From Acrasis kona (taxonomy: Eukaryota > Heterolobosea > Eutetramitea > Acrasida > Acrasidae), in assembly GCA_026419775.2 (NCBI GenBank), contig JAOPGA020000708.1:24664-88663 (forward strand): a stretch of 64,000 nt of DNA, given 5' to 3'. The notes beneath the pieces were generated by a model. The model was not told where the DNA came from. It was given only the letters and a program-made list of their open reading frames with translations, and did no database searches. Below, in pieces: positions 45,090 through 53,355 of the stretch. Position 1 is the stretch's first letter, and each line of letters begins with the position of its first letter. A program made the translations under genes and the position numbers.

Positions 45090-46162
45090 ATGGATCAGAA
45101 GACTTTCGTCCAGTTAGGTCAGGGCAGAACAAGATACATTTATGAAGGGGATACAAGCAACAGCGAATCCCCTTTAATAGTGTGTATACATGGTATTGGA
45201 TCAGCTTCATACAGCTTTCAGATGTTGTCAGAAGCACTCATCAAATCAGGATCTGTCAGAATTCTTCGGTTAGATTTATATGGAAGAGGCCACTCAGATG
45301 CAGTATCAGACCCTCATACAGGTTCGCTGATGTTTAATTTATTTTTTATTTACATCCATAGGTGAATTATTCGTAGATCAAGTACAAGAGTTACTAGAAA
45401 AGCTAAACCTACAAAACGATAAAATCACTCTTATTGGTCACTCAATGGGCGGGTGCATCTCTGCACTTTTCACACACAAATACCCCGATAAAGTGGAGAG
45501 GCTTATTCTACTAACTCCAGCCGGATTGCCTTGGAATTTACCAACGGGGAGTTCCCTACTCAAAATTCCGTACCTAGGAAGATGGGTATTTGGCATGCTC
45601 AGTTCTTTTGTGGCCCCAGAGAAAACAGTTGCAGAAAACTTTTTCGATTTGGAGTACTCGAAAGACAACATTGCAACACTATTAAAGAATAGAGGCGAGA
45701 CTGAACAAAGCAAATGGACCGATGCTCTTGTGAATAGCGTCAAGTAAGGTTCATCTTTTCGCCCGTCGCTAACAACTTCAAAGTAATTTCCCTCTAACCA
45801 CTTCTGTTGAGCAAATTACAGAAATCAGCAGGCAAGAAAGACCTACTTTGATTATATGGGCGGAGTATGATATTACGACCCCCTCTGATATTTGTTTCCC
45901 ACAATGGGTCAAATTATTCAAGTCCAACCCAAAAGCAGAGTTTGTGGTCGTCAAGGATACAAGACACAACCTTCATTGCGAGGAGGTAGAGCTATCGAAT
46001 CAACTAATTACTTCATGGGTACATGGACGTGATTTCAAGTCGATGGACCTTCATAAATTGAGAAACACAAAATCTGCCAACGTCACTTTGACTGCTCGTG
46101 ATGAGATTATAAAAAAGTTTTGGTTAGACAACAAAGTCCAGTATTCTGCTTACATGATATAA
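45090..46162 (+). CDS. alpha/beta hydrolase (serine esterase/lipase-like)
   Basis: Exons 45090..45321, 45362..45743, 45784..46162; both introns 40 nt; 330 residues. Oxyanion HG in CIHGIGSASYSF, then LDLYGRGHSD, nucleophile elbow GHSMGG (Ser about residue 116), Asp in WAEYDITTP and His in DTRHNLHCEE. No signal peptide. The family is broad (ABHD/monoglyceride lipase/epoxide-hydrolase-like) and the substrate cannot be stated. The C-terminal 40 residues after the His are charged and unmatched. Confidence 0.82.
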
Positions 46163-46368
46163 AGGCCTTTGTATGAACCAACTTTAGTTATTCTTTTTTG
46201 TTATTATTGTTCAATAGGCTAGCTAAACAACAGTGTTTTGTAATTCCGATTGACTGCCGAATGCAACCTTCTGCCTTCTCTATAAAGACATCCTTTTATG
46301 ACATTGTCAATCAATTACACATACCTACGCCAGAATTGGCTTCTGTTTCATATTTTTAACAACCAACA

Positions 46369-47760
46369 ATGAGGGTCCCTTTAGTTCTGTTGGCTCTGTT
46401 GATTGTATTTGTTGCTTTAATCTCTGGTAATGTACCTCCAAAGAATAAAAAAGCAAAGACAAATTCTATCATCAGCAACTTTATAAAAAAGAGACCCACT
46501 TTGAAGAGGACAGAATCCAACATTGAAGAGTTCAACCGACTTACCGGTCTGATCGATAACTATCTTACAAAACAAGTAGAGCTAACAGATGCAGCAAGAG
46601 ATGCTCTCAACGACTTGAAGCAAGGCACTATTGAATCTAAAGTAGCAAGGACAAAGTTTTTGAAATTTTTAGGGGAGAAAATAACCACATTCCCAAATAA
46701 TGCAAAGAGTACGAGGGAGTCCGTGAGGATGGCAGATTTGATTACTAGCGAAGGCGCCAATAGATACGAAGAAGCCATAAAAGAGGAAGCCAAAAGTGCA
46801 AACTTCAGGGAAGCTGTCTTCTTCAAGGCTTGCAAGTACTATAACGGACAGAAGTGGACTGGAAAGCCTAAGGTTATATTCGAGGGAGGCCCATCAGCAT
46901 CTGGGAAAAGCTTTGGTGCCGGATTTATTATTGGCCACCTCTCGAAGGAGGACAAGAGTGCAACTAATCTGGTCGTATCAATCGATGGAGGAATCGAAAG
47001 AGAATTATCACAAATGCGCAAAATGGTTCTGGGTGTTGCTTTGAAAAAGGGATACTCTGACATTAGCGACCTGCATTCTAGATCTGACCTTCTCAGCATC
47101 AAGGGCAAATTAGAGAAGTACTCAACCAAACACAAGCTTAATCTCATTCTTCCTGTTACTTTTGTCAATCCCCTTGAAAGGTTCAAGATGAACGATTATA
47201 GCAAAAAAGGATACCATGTGATTTTCAGCGAAGTCAAAGGTGCACCAACATCTGATGGCAAAGACGATCCAAACTTTAAACTAACAGTACGCTTCCAAGG
47301 AGAGAGCAGAGCAAAGTTCACCAAAACAAAAGCACCACCACTTTCAATGAACGCTGAGATTCCCTGCGAATCAAAAGAGTACAAAGACTTCTTCGACTAT
47401 GGCGTATCGGGCACCGAAACTGCAAGAAAAGCTTATTTGGAATCAGACATACCCGACAAGAAATGGATCATTGTGCACAACGATAGAATGTTTTTCAAGT
47501 TCAAGGATGAAGCACTTTTACCAGCAGTGTTAGGTGACAAAGAGCTGAAAAGTTTAACCAAACGCCAATACGAAGCTTACATGAGCGATAATCCAGATCA
47601 ACAAACGACAGAGTCATTAAAGGATTGGTTGTCTAAAAACAACAGGGAAACTCGTCCCGAACTAACCAATGCCATTGTCGTGGAAGGTGATGTAACCAAA
47701 AAAAAGACTAACCTTTTCGATGTAATCAAGGACACTATAAGAAGAAGCACACCTCAATAA
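46369..47760 (+). CDS. secreted P-loop protein, zeta-toxin/kinase-like
   Basis: 463 residues, intronless. A clear signal peptide (about 1-20) precedes a basic helical region and a P-loop module from about residue 168: VIFEGGPSASGKSFGAG (Walker A), then LVVSIDGGIERE, where Asp would lie near the phosphate acceptor as in zeta-toxin and polynucleotide kinase folds. After VTFVNPLERF comes a long unmatched C-terminal half. Zeta-family P-loop enzymes phosphorylate UDP-N-acetylglucosamine in bacteria, but here only the fold-level features are visible. A secreted or endomembrane P-loop NTPase is unusual: it could act in phagosomes on bacteria, or be an ER/Golgi kinase. Role unknown; no catalytic claim is made. 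Confidence 0.5.
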   Translation: MRVPLVLLALLIVFVALISGNVPPKNKKAKTNSIISNFIKKRPTLKRTESNIEEFNRLTGLIDNYLTKQVELTDAARDALNDLKQGTIESKVARTKFLKFLGEKITTFPNNAKSTRESVRMADLITSEGANRYEEAIKEEAKSANFREAVFFKACKYYNGQKWTGKPKVIFEGGPSASGKSFGAGFIIGHLSKEDKSATNLVVSIDGGIERELSQMRKMVLGVALKKGYSDISDLHSRSDLLSIKGKLEKYSTKHKLNLILPVTFVNPLERFKMNDYSKKGYHVIFSEVKGAPTSDGKDDPNFKLTVRFQGESRAKFTKTKAPPLSMNAEIPCESKEYKDFFDYGVSGTETARKAYLESDIPDKKWIIVHNDRMFFKFKDEALLPAVLGDKELKSLTKRQYEAYMSDNPDQQTTESLKDWLSKNNRETRPELTNAIVVEGDVTKKKTNLFDVIKDTIRRSTPQ

Positions 47761-48003
47761 ATGGTTCATAAACTACTATTTGTAAATCACATCTTGATGT
47801 AATTCGTTATGTTTCGAAAATGAAAGTAGCTGGCGGATGGAGAGTTTTGGACTGGCTGGGGGTCACTGCTTGTCTATTAATAAATTGAGTTCTGTTTCAT
47901 GTGTTCGGAGTCCCTGAATATTTGAATTAACCCAACCAGTTTAGGTTTCTGTTCGTGTAGAAGTCCTATTTTTAGTATCAGAAGCAAAAGAAAAACTACA
48001 AAA

Positions 48004-49424
48004 ATGACGAACAAAAGCAGCGAAGAACTTGCACTCATGAAACAACAAGAGAGTATTTATGAAGAGGACTCTGAGGACGACTACCTCAAGCATACAAACG
48101 ACACAGGGGACCAATATAATGTGTTTTATGAATTCGTATGTTTACTTTTCTTTATCAACTAACTTTCATCAGGTCAAGTACGTCACATATATCACCTGAC
48201 ATTTTATTAAAATTTTTAGACAAATCAAACCTGGAATGGAATTATGGAGGTTGAGCGTCCCAGCATTCACGCTGCAGCCAGTGAGTCTTCTTGAAAAAAT
48301 GTCTCACTACTGTGCACCTAATGCTCTCATGGAAAAGTAAGTTTAATCTCCGAGTCTTTTATTTAAAAGTTAGCGCTTATAAAATTCAAGACCCTAAGGA
48401 AAGATTCGTCAGCATTCTCGGCTGGATCATGTTCAACTGGAGATCCATTCCCCGCGTCGGTCTTGAATCATCTAAACCCTACAATCCAGCTCTAGGAGAA
48501 GTTTTCAAGTGTTACTGGACACATGACAATGGAGACAAAACTGTCTTTTTGGCCGAACAAATATCCCATCACCCTCCCGTTACAGCCTTCCGCACGCACA
48601 GCAAAGACCGTGGCGACTTCAAGTACGAGGGATGGGTCTATCCCATCACAACCATTTCCTACTATGTGAAGAATTTGAACACTGGCCCCGCCACAATAAG
48701 CTTCGTGCCCGAGGGCTCCGACGAACGCGAATCATACCAATTAATACAGCCGCCCATTGCTGCCAACGGAATGATGTATGGTAATAAGTTTATCGAAATT
48801 TACGACAAGATGGAGCTCAAATGCGAAAAGACTGGATACAGCGCAGTCATCAACTTTATTGCTGGTGGAGAGAATAAGTTAACGGGCGTCATTTACAAGG
48901 ACGGAGGTGCGATATTGGACGTACATGGCGTCATCAACAAGAAGGTGGGAATCACCGACATGAGAAGCCACACGAGAATCTTGTACGATACGTTGGCCGT
49001 GAAGAGATTCCCAAAGTACATTAATCCGCTAACGCAACAAGACGAAAGAGAATCACGCCTGATATGGCACAAAGTAACGGTGGCTTTGAAGGAGAAGAAC
49101 TTTGATGATGCTCAATTAGAAAAGCATCTGGTAGAAGAGAGCGAGAGAGCGTTACGTAAAAAATATACCGAACAACACAACGCAGCGCGTGCAGCAGAAC
49201 CACCAAAGGTCGTCGAAAAGGCACCACCTGCCAAGAGCGGATGGTTTGGATCTGCATTGTCCTATGTTGGCCTCAAGGATAACTCGTCTGCAGAGGAAAA
49301 GCACACTGGAAATTTTGGTCATGCAGGGTTCACGCCAAAGTACTATGCTATCGAAGGTGATTTGGAGAATAATTGGAAGTTTACGGGCACAGAAATTAAG
49401 TTTGCTGATGGAACTAGTTTCTAA
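48004..49424 (+). CDS. oxysterol-binding protein-related protein (ORP), with a 5-nt micro-exon
   Basis: Exons 48004..48135, 48173..48177, 48220..48336, 48374..49424; introns 37, 42 and 37 nt; 434 residues. A short acidic N-terminus leads straight into the ORD lipid-transfer domain, so this is a short ORP without PH domain. Marks: IKPGMELWRLSVPAF, ERFVSILGWIMF, and the ORP fingerprint EQISHHPPVTAF. ORPs exchange sterols or phosphatidylserine for PI4P at membrane contacts. A Pro/Lys tail and an unusual end (YYAIEGDLENNWKF...) follow. The 5-nt exon (GTCAA) is required: without it the frame fails, with it the sequence reads V-K-Q-I-K-P-G-M-E-L as in the family. Confidence 0.88.
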
Positions 49425-49434
49425 CCTTGTTTGC

Positions 49435-49440
49435 AATAAA
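49435..49440 (+). terminator. polyadenylation signal of the ORP gene
   Basis: AATAAA 11 bases after the ORP stop codon. The same short spacing is seen after several other genes in the window (for example Ada3 at 15413-15418). Confidence 0.6.
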
Positions 49441-49679
49441 AGTTTTAATGTTTACCTTCCTTCTCTTCTCTTGGTTGACCATTTTTAGGCCTTTAAAAAT
49501 TGATTGTATTCTTGAGCTATGTAAATTTGAGATAGCTGAAAAATGTCTACTTCAGGTGTGTTTATTTTAATTTATACCCTATATGACTATGAAAGTCATA
49601 AATGTACATTTAATAAACATCCATTTTTGTAAAACCGCTAAGAATGAATCGTAGAGACGCAATCAACAAAGAAATGAGA

Positions 49680-49752
49680 GTATAACTTTCCACTGTGTCA
49701 CACGCGTCTCTTACATAGGCTATGAGATGCGCGGACCAATGGAAAGTTATAC
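49680..49752. repeat. 73-bp imperfect palindrome
   Basis: Perfect 13-bp outer arms, GTATAACTTTCCA at 49680-49692 and its reverse complement at 49740-49752. The inner part also pairs in large measure (cgcgtctcttacatagg against ctatgagatgcgcg), so nearly the whole element could fold on itself. Possible foldback or MITE remnant, or a structured RNA; a single copy in this window. Confidence 0.6.
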
Positions 49753-49773
49753 ATCGCCTACAGATTACAGGTT

Positions 49774-49817
49774 GAAAAGTAAGTACTTGAGAACAGAAAA
49801 GTAAGTACCTGAGAACA
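49774..49817. repeat. two-copy 22-bp tandem repeat
   Basis: Units 49774-49795 and 49796-49817, gaaaagtaagtac(t/c)tgagaaca, differ at one position. Each contains a GTAAGT donor-like hexamer, so if transcribed on the plus strand it would offer two competing splice donors. Confidence 0.75.
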
Positions 49818-50154
49818 CAGCTAACAGAAGCTATTCCAAGGAGGTGTTGTAGCTGCGACGCAAACATGGAATTAGAGCCCAAAAGGTTAGTCGAAAACAT
49901 ATACCAAAGATATAGCTCATCGCAAAGCAGCCCAACACAAGTTCTTTTTTTCGTGTGTTCTTGACTGTAATCTTGTTCGAATTGGGTTTGACTACATCCG
50001 TACTAGTACTACCAAAATAACTAGCATAAATAACAGCTTTCCGCTTATCAGACGAGCCCGGAGTATCTACCAATCAAAATACCTTGCTTACGACTGCATT
50101 CTCATCAAAGTCGAAGCAGTGCGAAGAAAGACGCGAAATATAATACTTCCCTTG

Positions 50155-50401
50155 ATGAGTAGCGACAACATGGGTTTGGTCTACAAGGTGTAAGCGACAT
50201 TTATTAATGTCTTAATACTGCATTTTGAAAGAGCGCAGAGATGACCGCAAATCGTCTCAGAGAGGCGATGTATTTCGATTCTGTCAATCAGGTATTCAGG
50301 TATAAGAATCAGGTCATTTTAGATACAAGAATGAGAGTATAATGTGCTCCGATTTGGTTCGTAGACACCAGGGTGAGCATTCCACTTCGAACCTTTTTTA
50401 A
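50155..50401 (+). CDS. possible small spliced gene, unknown function
   Basis: Segments 50155..50187, 50232..50336 and 50372..50401 join in phase across 44- and 35-nt GT-AG intervals to encode at least 55 residues (MSSDNMGLVYK ... RLREAMYFDSVNQVFR ... STSNLF). An AATAAA at 50451-50456 lies 50 bases past the stop. The frame stays open upstream to about 49891, so the true start may be earlier, perhaps beyond the 22-bp repeat, but several incompatible exon chains are possible there (including one broken at a T7 run near 49940). Overlapping minus-strand ORFs (49610-49900, 49831-50073) are equally unrecognised. Confidence 0.35.
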
Positions 50402-50482
50402 TCTAATTACAATCACATGTTGACCTACTCCCAACATCATTGTCGATCAAAATAAAAAGTCATGAACAAAAACTCACATTTA

Positions 50483-51244
50483 TTAATAGATTTGTGAACC
50501 AGTGTATGTATTCTTTTTTGCTTTATCAGCGCTTAAAAATTTTGAGCCCAACAAATAACCAACAGCCACCAAAGTTTGAATAAGCATCATAATGTACAAC
50601 CAAAAGTGAGACGTCTCTGTTTGTATAACATTCCTAATGTTATCAGAATGCATCTCTATTCCCTTGCCATGCTGGTCAAGTTTTGACCTCACCGTTCCAA
50701 CTCTAATGTTTAATGTGTTTATTAGAGAGTCTAGGCGAGAGATTTCTTCCTTCACTTTGGCCGTCTCCCTATCAAGATCACTTGTCATGGTTTTCACATC
50801 ACTCTCCAAATCCTTCTTAATGTCCTCAAGTCCCTGCTGAGTTGTGGTTTGCTGATCAGAAATGTTCTCGACGGTTTTGATAACAACTTCGAAATCATCT
50901 TTAGTTGAAGATTGCTTCACAGTTCTAACCACTTCTTCCATGGCCTGTAGAACCACTAGGGATGTTTCAGCAGAAATGAAAATGCCGTCATCTTCAGGGG
51001 TCTTTGCATCAGCTTTGTTATTTTCTTTTCTCTTTTTGCGTGTCTCTTCCTCGTATCCTTTGGCTTTCTTCCTTAAATTATCAAAGTAAACGTGCTCCTC
51101 TTCGTCATAACCCATTTGTGCGCGGGTCTTTTTTTTGTTTTTAGATGGCTCAGGCATTACTTGTTTTTTTGTTTTGGATCCAGCGGCATCCAGCATCACA
51201 GCAAAAAACATACACACCACGATGACAGCAAGTAGGGATCTCAT
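50483..51244 (-). CDS. coiled-coil type I membrane protein
   Basis: 253 residues from the ATG at 51244, which begins a signal peptide (MRSLLAVIVVCMFFAVMLDA). A basic, Lys-rich luminal part (20-80) is followed by helical coiled coil (about 95-215: KTVENISDQQ ... LDRETAKVKEEISRLDSLIN) and a single membrane helix (about 217-240, HFWLYIMMLIQTLVAVGYLL) with a short tail ending KNTYTGSQIY. Layout resembles the stalk and anchor of ERGIC-53/VIP36 cargo receptors without the lectin domain, so a secretory-pathway role is plausible but unproven. The longer in-frame extension upstream lacks leader character. Confidence 0.65.
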   Translation of the reverse strand: MRSLLAVIVVCMFFAVMLDAAGSKTKKQVMPEPSKNKKKTRAQMGYDEEEHVYFDNLRKKAKGYEEETRKKRKENNKADAKTPEDDGIFISAETSLVVLQAMEEVVRTVKQSSTKDDFEVVIKTVENISDQQTTTQQGLEDIKKDLESDVKTMTSDLDRETAKVKEEISRLDSLINTLNIRVGTVRSKLDQHGKGIEMHSDNIRNVIQTETSHFWLYIMMLIQTLVAVGYLLGSKFLSADKAKKNTYTGSQIY

Positions 51245-51394
51245 GGTTGATTGTAAGTGAACTTCAACTTCTAAAACGAGAAATCGCAGAGACACTACAT
51301 TCACGGTGATGTAGAAATCTGAGACACGTGTTCCGCTCGTAAATTGAACCAACAAATTCAAGTCTGACAAACATAATGTAGTTCAAGATTGTTT

Positions 51395-52882
51395 TTATTG
51401 CATTTTTATTCCAACCTTTCTCAAATATAAATGTAGTTCATCAATGTCGTCTGCATTCACAACAGCACCAACGTAATTGTCTGGACGTACAAGCACCCAC
51501 GTACCTGAATTGACACCATATCCACTATTAAAGTGACCAAACTCGTCCAAGAGATCCCCCTGTTCACCAACAACATGAACGACTACACCTTCGCAATTTC
51601 CAATCTGACCTCTTGACACCTCATATCCCAACAGTGTCCAATGAGCTCCCTTTAGTAACTCATGGACACGAACAAGAGGTCCAGCAGCAGTTTTCATTGT
51701 AGCATCAGGTGCCCTCTTACCACACAAGTGCCCACCCACGGTATTTGACTTCAATGTCAAGACGTCGTCAGAATAACACAAATCAAGTTGTTGGGTGTCG
51801 CGATCTCTACGCATCGGTAACCCTTTCTTGGTATCTTCAAGAATCTTTATTGTCATATTGACCATGTCTGATGCGATGGGACGACGCTCCCTTTCATAAG
51901 TAGAAATCAAATCTTGTGGAGCACCCTTCAACACAGCTGCCAACTTCCAGGCAAGATTATAGGAGTCCTGTATGCTAGTGTTCAGACCTTGACCACCAGT
52001 GGGTGGGTGAGTATGTGCAGCATCACCAACGAGTAGTACGCGACCCACTTGGTATTTTTCGGCAAGATGTGCTCCCATCGTGTACACAGACGACCAATTG
52101 ACTTCATCTACTACGATATCATCTCTTTTGGTGCGTTTCTTGATCATATCTGTGATACCTTGGGGAGACAAATCAACTTCGCCATCCATCGAGATGGGGG
52201 CATGAACTTGAAACATGTTTGTGCTAAACAATGGACAAATAAGAATGCTTTCCATAGGAGATTGTCCCCAACGGTGCCAAGCGTCTCTGCTTAAATTCTT
52301 AATAAAAACATCCGCTACAAATGCTCTGACACCAAGCGATGCCCCAGGAAATTGAACACCGAGAGATTTTCTTATTGTACTACGACCTCCGTCGGCGGCA
52401 ACAAGATACTTTGCTTGAATTTTTATTTGCTCGCTATGAGTGGTAAGGGAAGCAGTGATGAAATTCTCTTCTTGTACTAAGCTGTCTAATTGAGTATCTA
52501 ACTCGACCCTGCCGCCGAGTTCTTCGAGCTTTTTTCTGAGAATTGATTCTGTTTGGAATTGAGGTAGAAGTGTACCAATTGGATGGGGTGTGTGAGGGCA
52601 ATCTTCCTTCTTGTCAAACACAGGAGTATCAGTGAAAGTTCCATCTGGTTGATGAATGCGCATAAATGTGAAGGACATTCCAGCTGCTTTGATGGGATCG
52701 ACAATTCCGAGATCTTCAAATACTTCTAGTGTTCTCGGTTGAATTCCTTTTCCTCTGGATCCGTGGAAATACGTTTCGGCTTTTTCAACTATCCTGAATG
52801 ATATTCCTCTGCGAGCAAGTTCAATTGCCATTGTAAGGCCTGATGGTCCAGCTCCAACTATAAGAACGTCCGTTTGATTCAT
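51395..52882 (-). CDS. class A FAD-dependent monooxygenase, bacterial type
   Basis: 495 residues, intronless. FAD dinucleotide fold GAGPSGLTMAIELARRG (residues 9-25) with the E of the second strand (IVEKAE), the DG motif YLVAADGGRSTIRK and the GD motif GDAAHTHPPTGGQGLNTSIQD (about 284). The thioredoxin-like C-terminal part seen in phenol hydroxylases is present in reduced form. Relatives (pentachlorophenol, MhpA and polyketide hydroxylases) oxidise aromatic rings with NAD(P)H and O2. No targeting signal. Absence of introns and strongly bacterial-style motifs among intron-containing neighbours fit acquisition by horizontal transfer, though some neighbours are also intronless. Confidence 0.85.
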   Translation of the reverse strand: MNQTDVLIVGAGPSGLTMAIELARRGISFRIVEKAETYFHGSRGKGIQPRTLEVFEDLGIVDPIKAAGMSFTFMRIHQPDGTFTDTPVFDKKEDCPHTPHPIGTLLPQFQTESILRKKLEELGGRVELDTQLDSLVQEENFITASLTTHSEQIKIQAKYLVAADGGRSTIRKSLGVQFPGASLGVRAFVADVFIKNLSRDAWHRWGQSPMESILICPLFSTNMFQVHAPISMDGEVDLSPQGITDMIKKRTKRDDIVVDEVNWSSVYTMGAHLAEKYQVGRVLLVGDAAHTHPPTGGQGLNTSIQDSYNLAWKLAAVLKGAPQDLISTYERERRPIASDMVNMTIKILEDTKKGLPMRRDRDTQQLDLCYSDDVLTLKSNTVGGHLCGKRAPDATMKTAAGPLVRVHELLKGAHWTLLGYEVSRGQIGNCEGVVVHVVGEQGDLLDEFGHFNSGYGVNSGTWVLVRPDNYVGAVVNADDIDELHLYLRKVGIKMQ

Positions 52883-53355
52883 TTTCTGTGTGCATCTCTC
52901 AGCATAACCCTTTCATTTTTAAGGCCTATCCATGTCGGGGTTCGCCATCCGCCCGACATTTTGTAACAACCTTTAATGGTTGGTTTGGCAGTAATATAAC
53001 TTTTAATACACCATGAATGATTGCCATAATCCTCTGCTAGATGTTTAAGATATCATCTACTTAAAACTATATTTTAAATTTTACGAAAAGATGTCGTATT
53101 CGGCTGTGTTCCCAAGTTGGAGGTTTTTACATAAATCACTATATTAAGAACAATAAGGATATAAATTTGCTATGGTTTTACATCTGTATACTGAAGTTTT
53201 TTTGAGCAGGATATCAGGGTACCAACATCGCTTTGGGCGTTAAACTTTGTCAACCATATCGTTTTCCACCCAACTACACAAAGTAGCGCTAGACACGACG
53301 ATTCATAAACTGAAAATATAGTTGACAAGAATTTTTTCTATCTGATACCTTGAAA
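52883..53355. other. 473-bp divergent intergenic region
   Basis: AT-rich DNA between the monooxygenase start (minus) and the kinesin start (plus). No coding frame, RNA gene or repeat recognised. A kinesin 5' exon could hide here if the frame break near 53400 is not real. Confidence 0.5.

Noticed and set aside
49610-50073. Two minus-strand ORFs (96 and 80 codons)
   Set aside because: They overlap each other and the repeats, show no family features, and the only polyadenylation signal nearby is on the plus strand.
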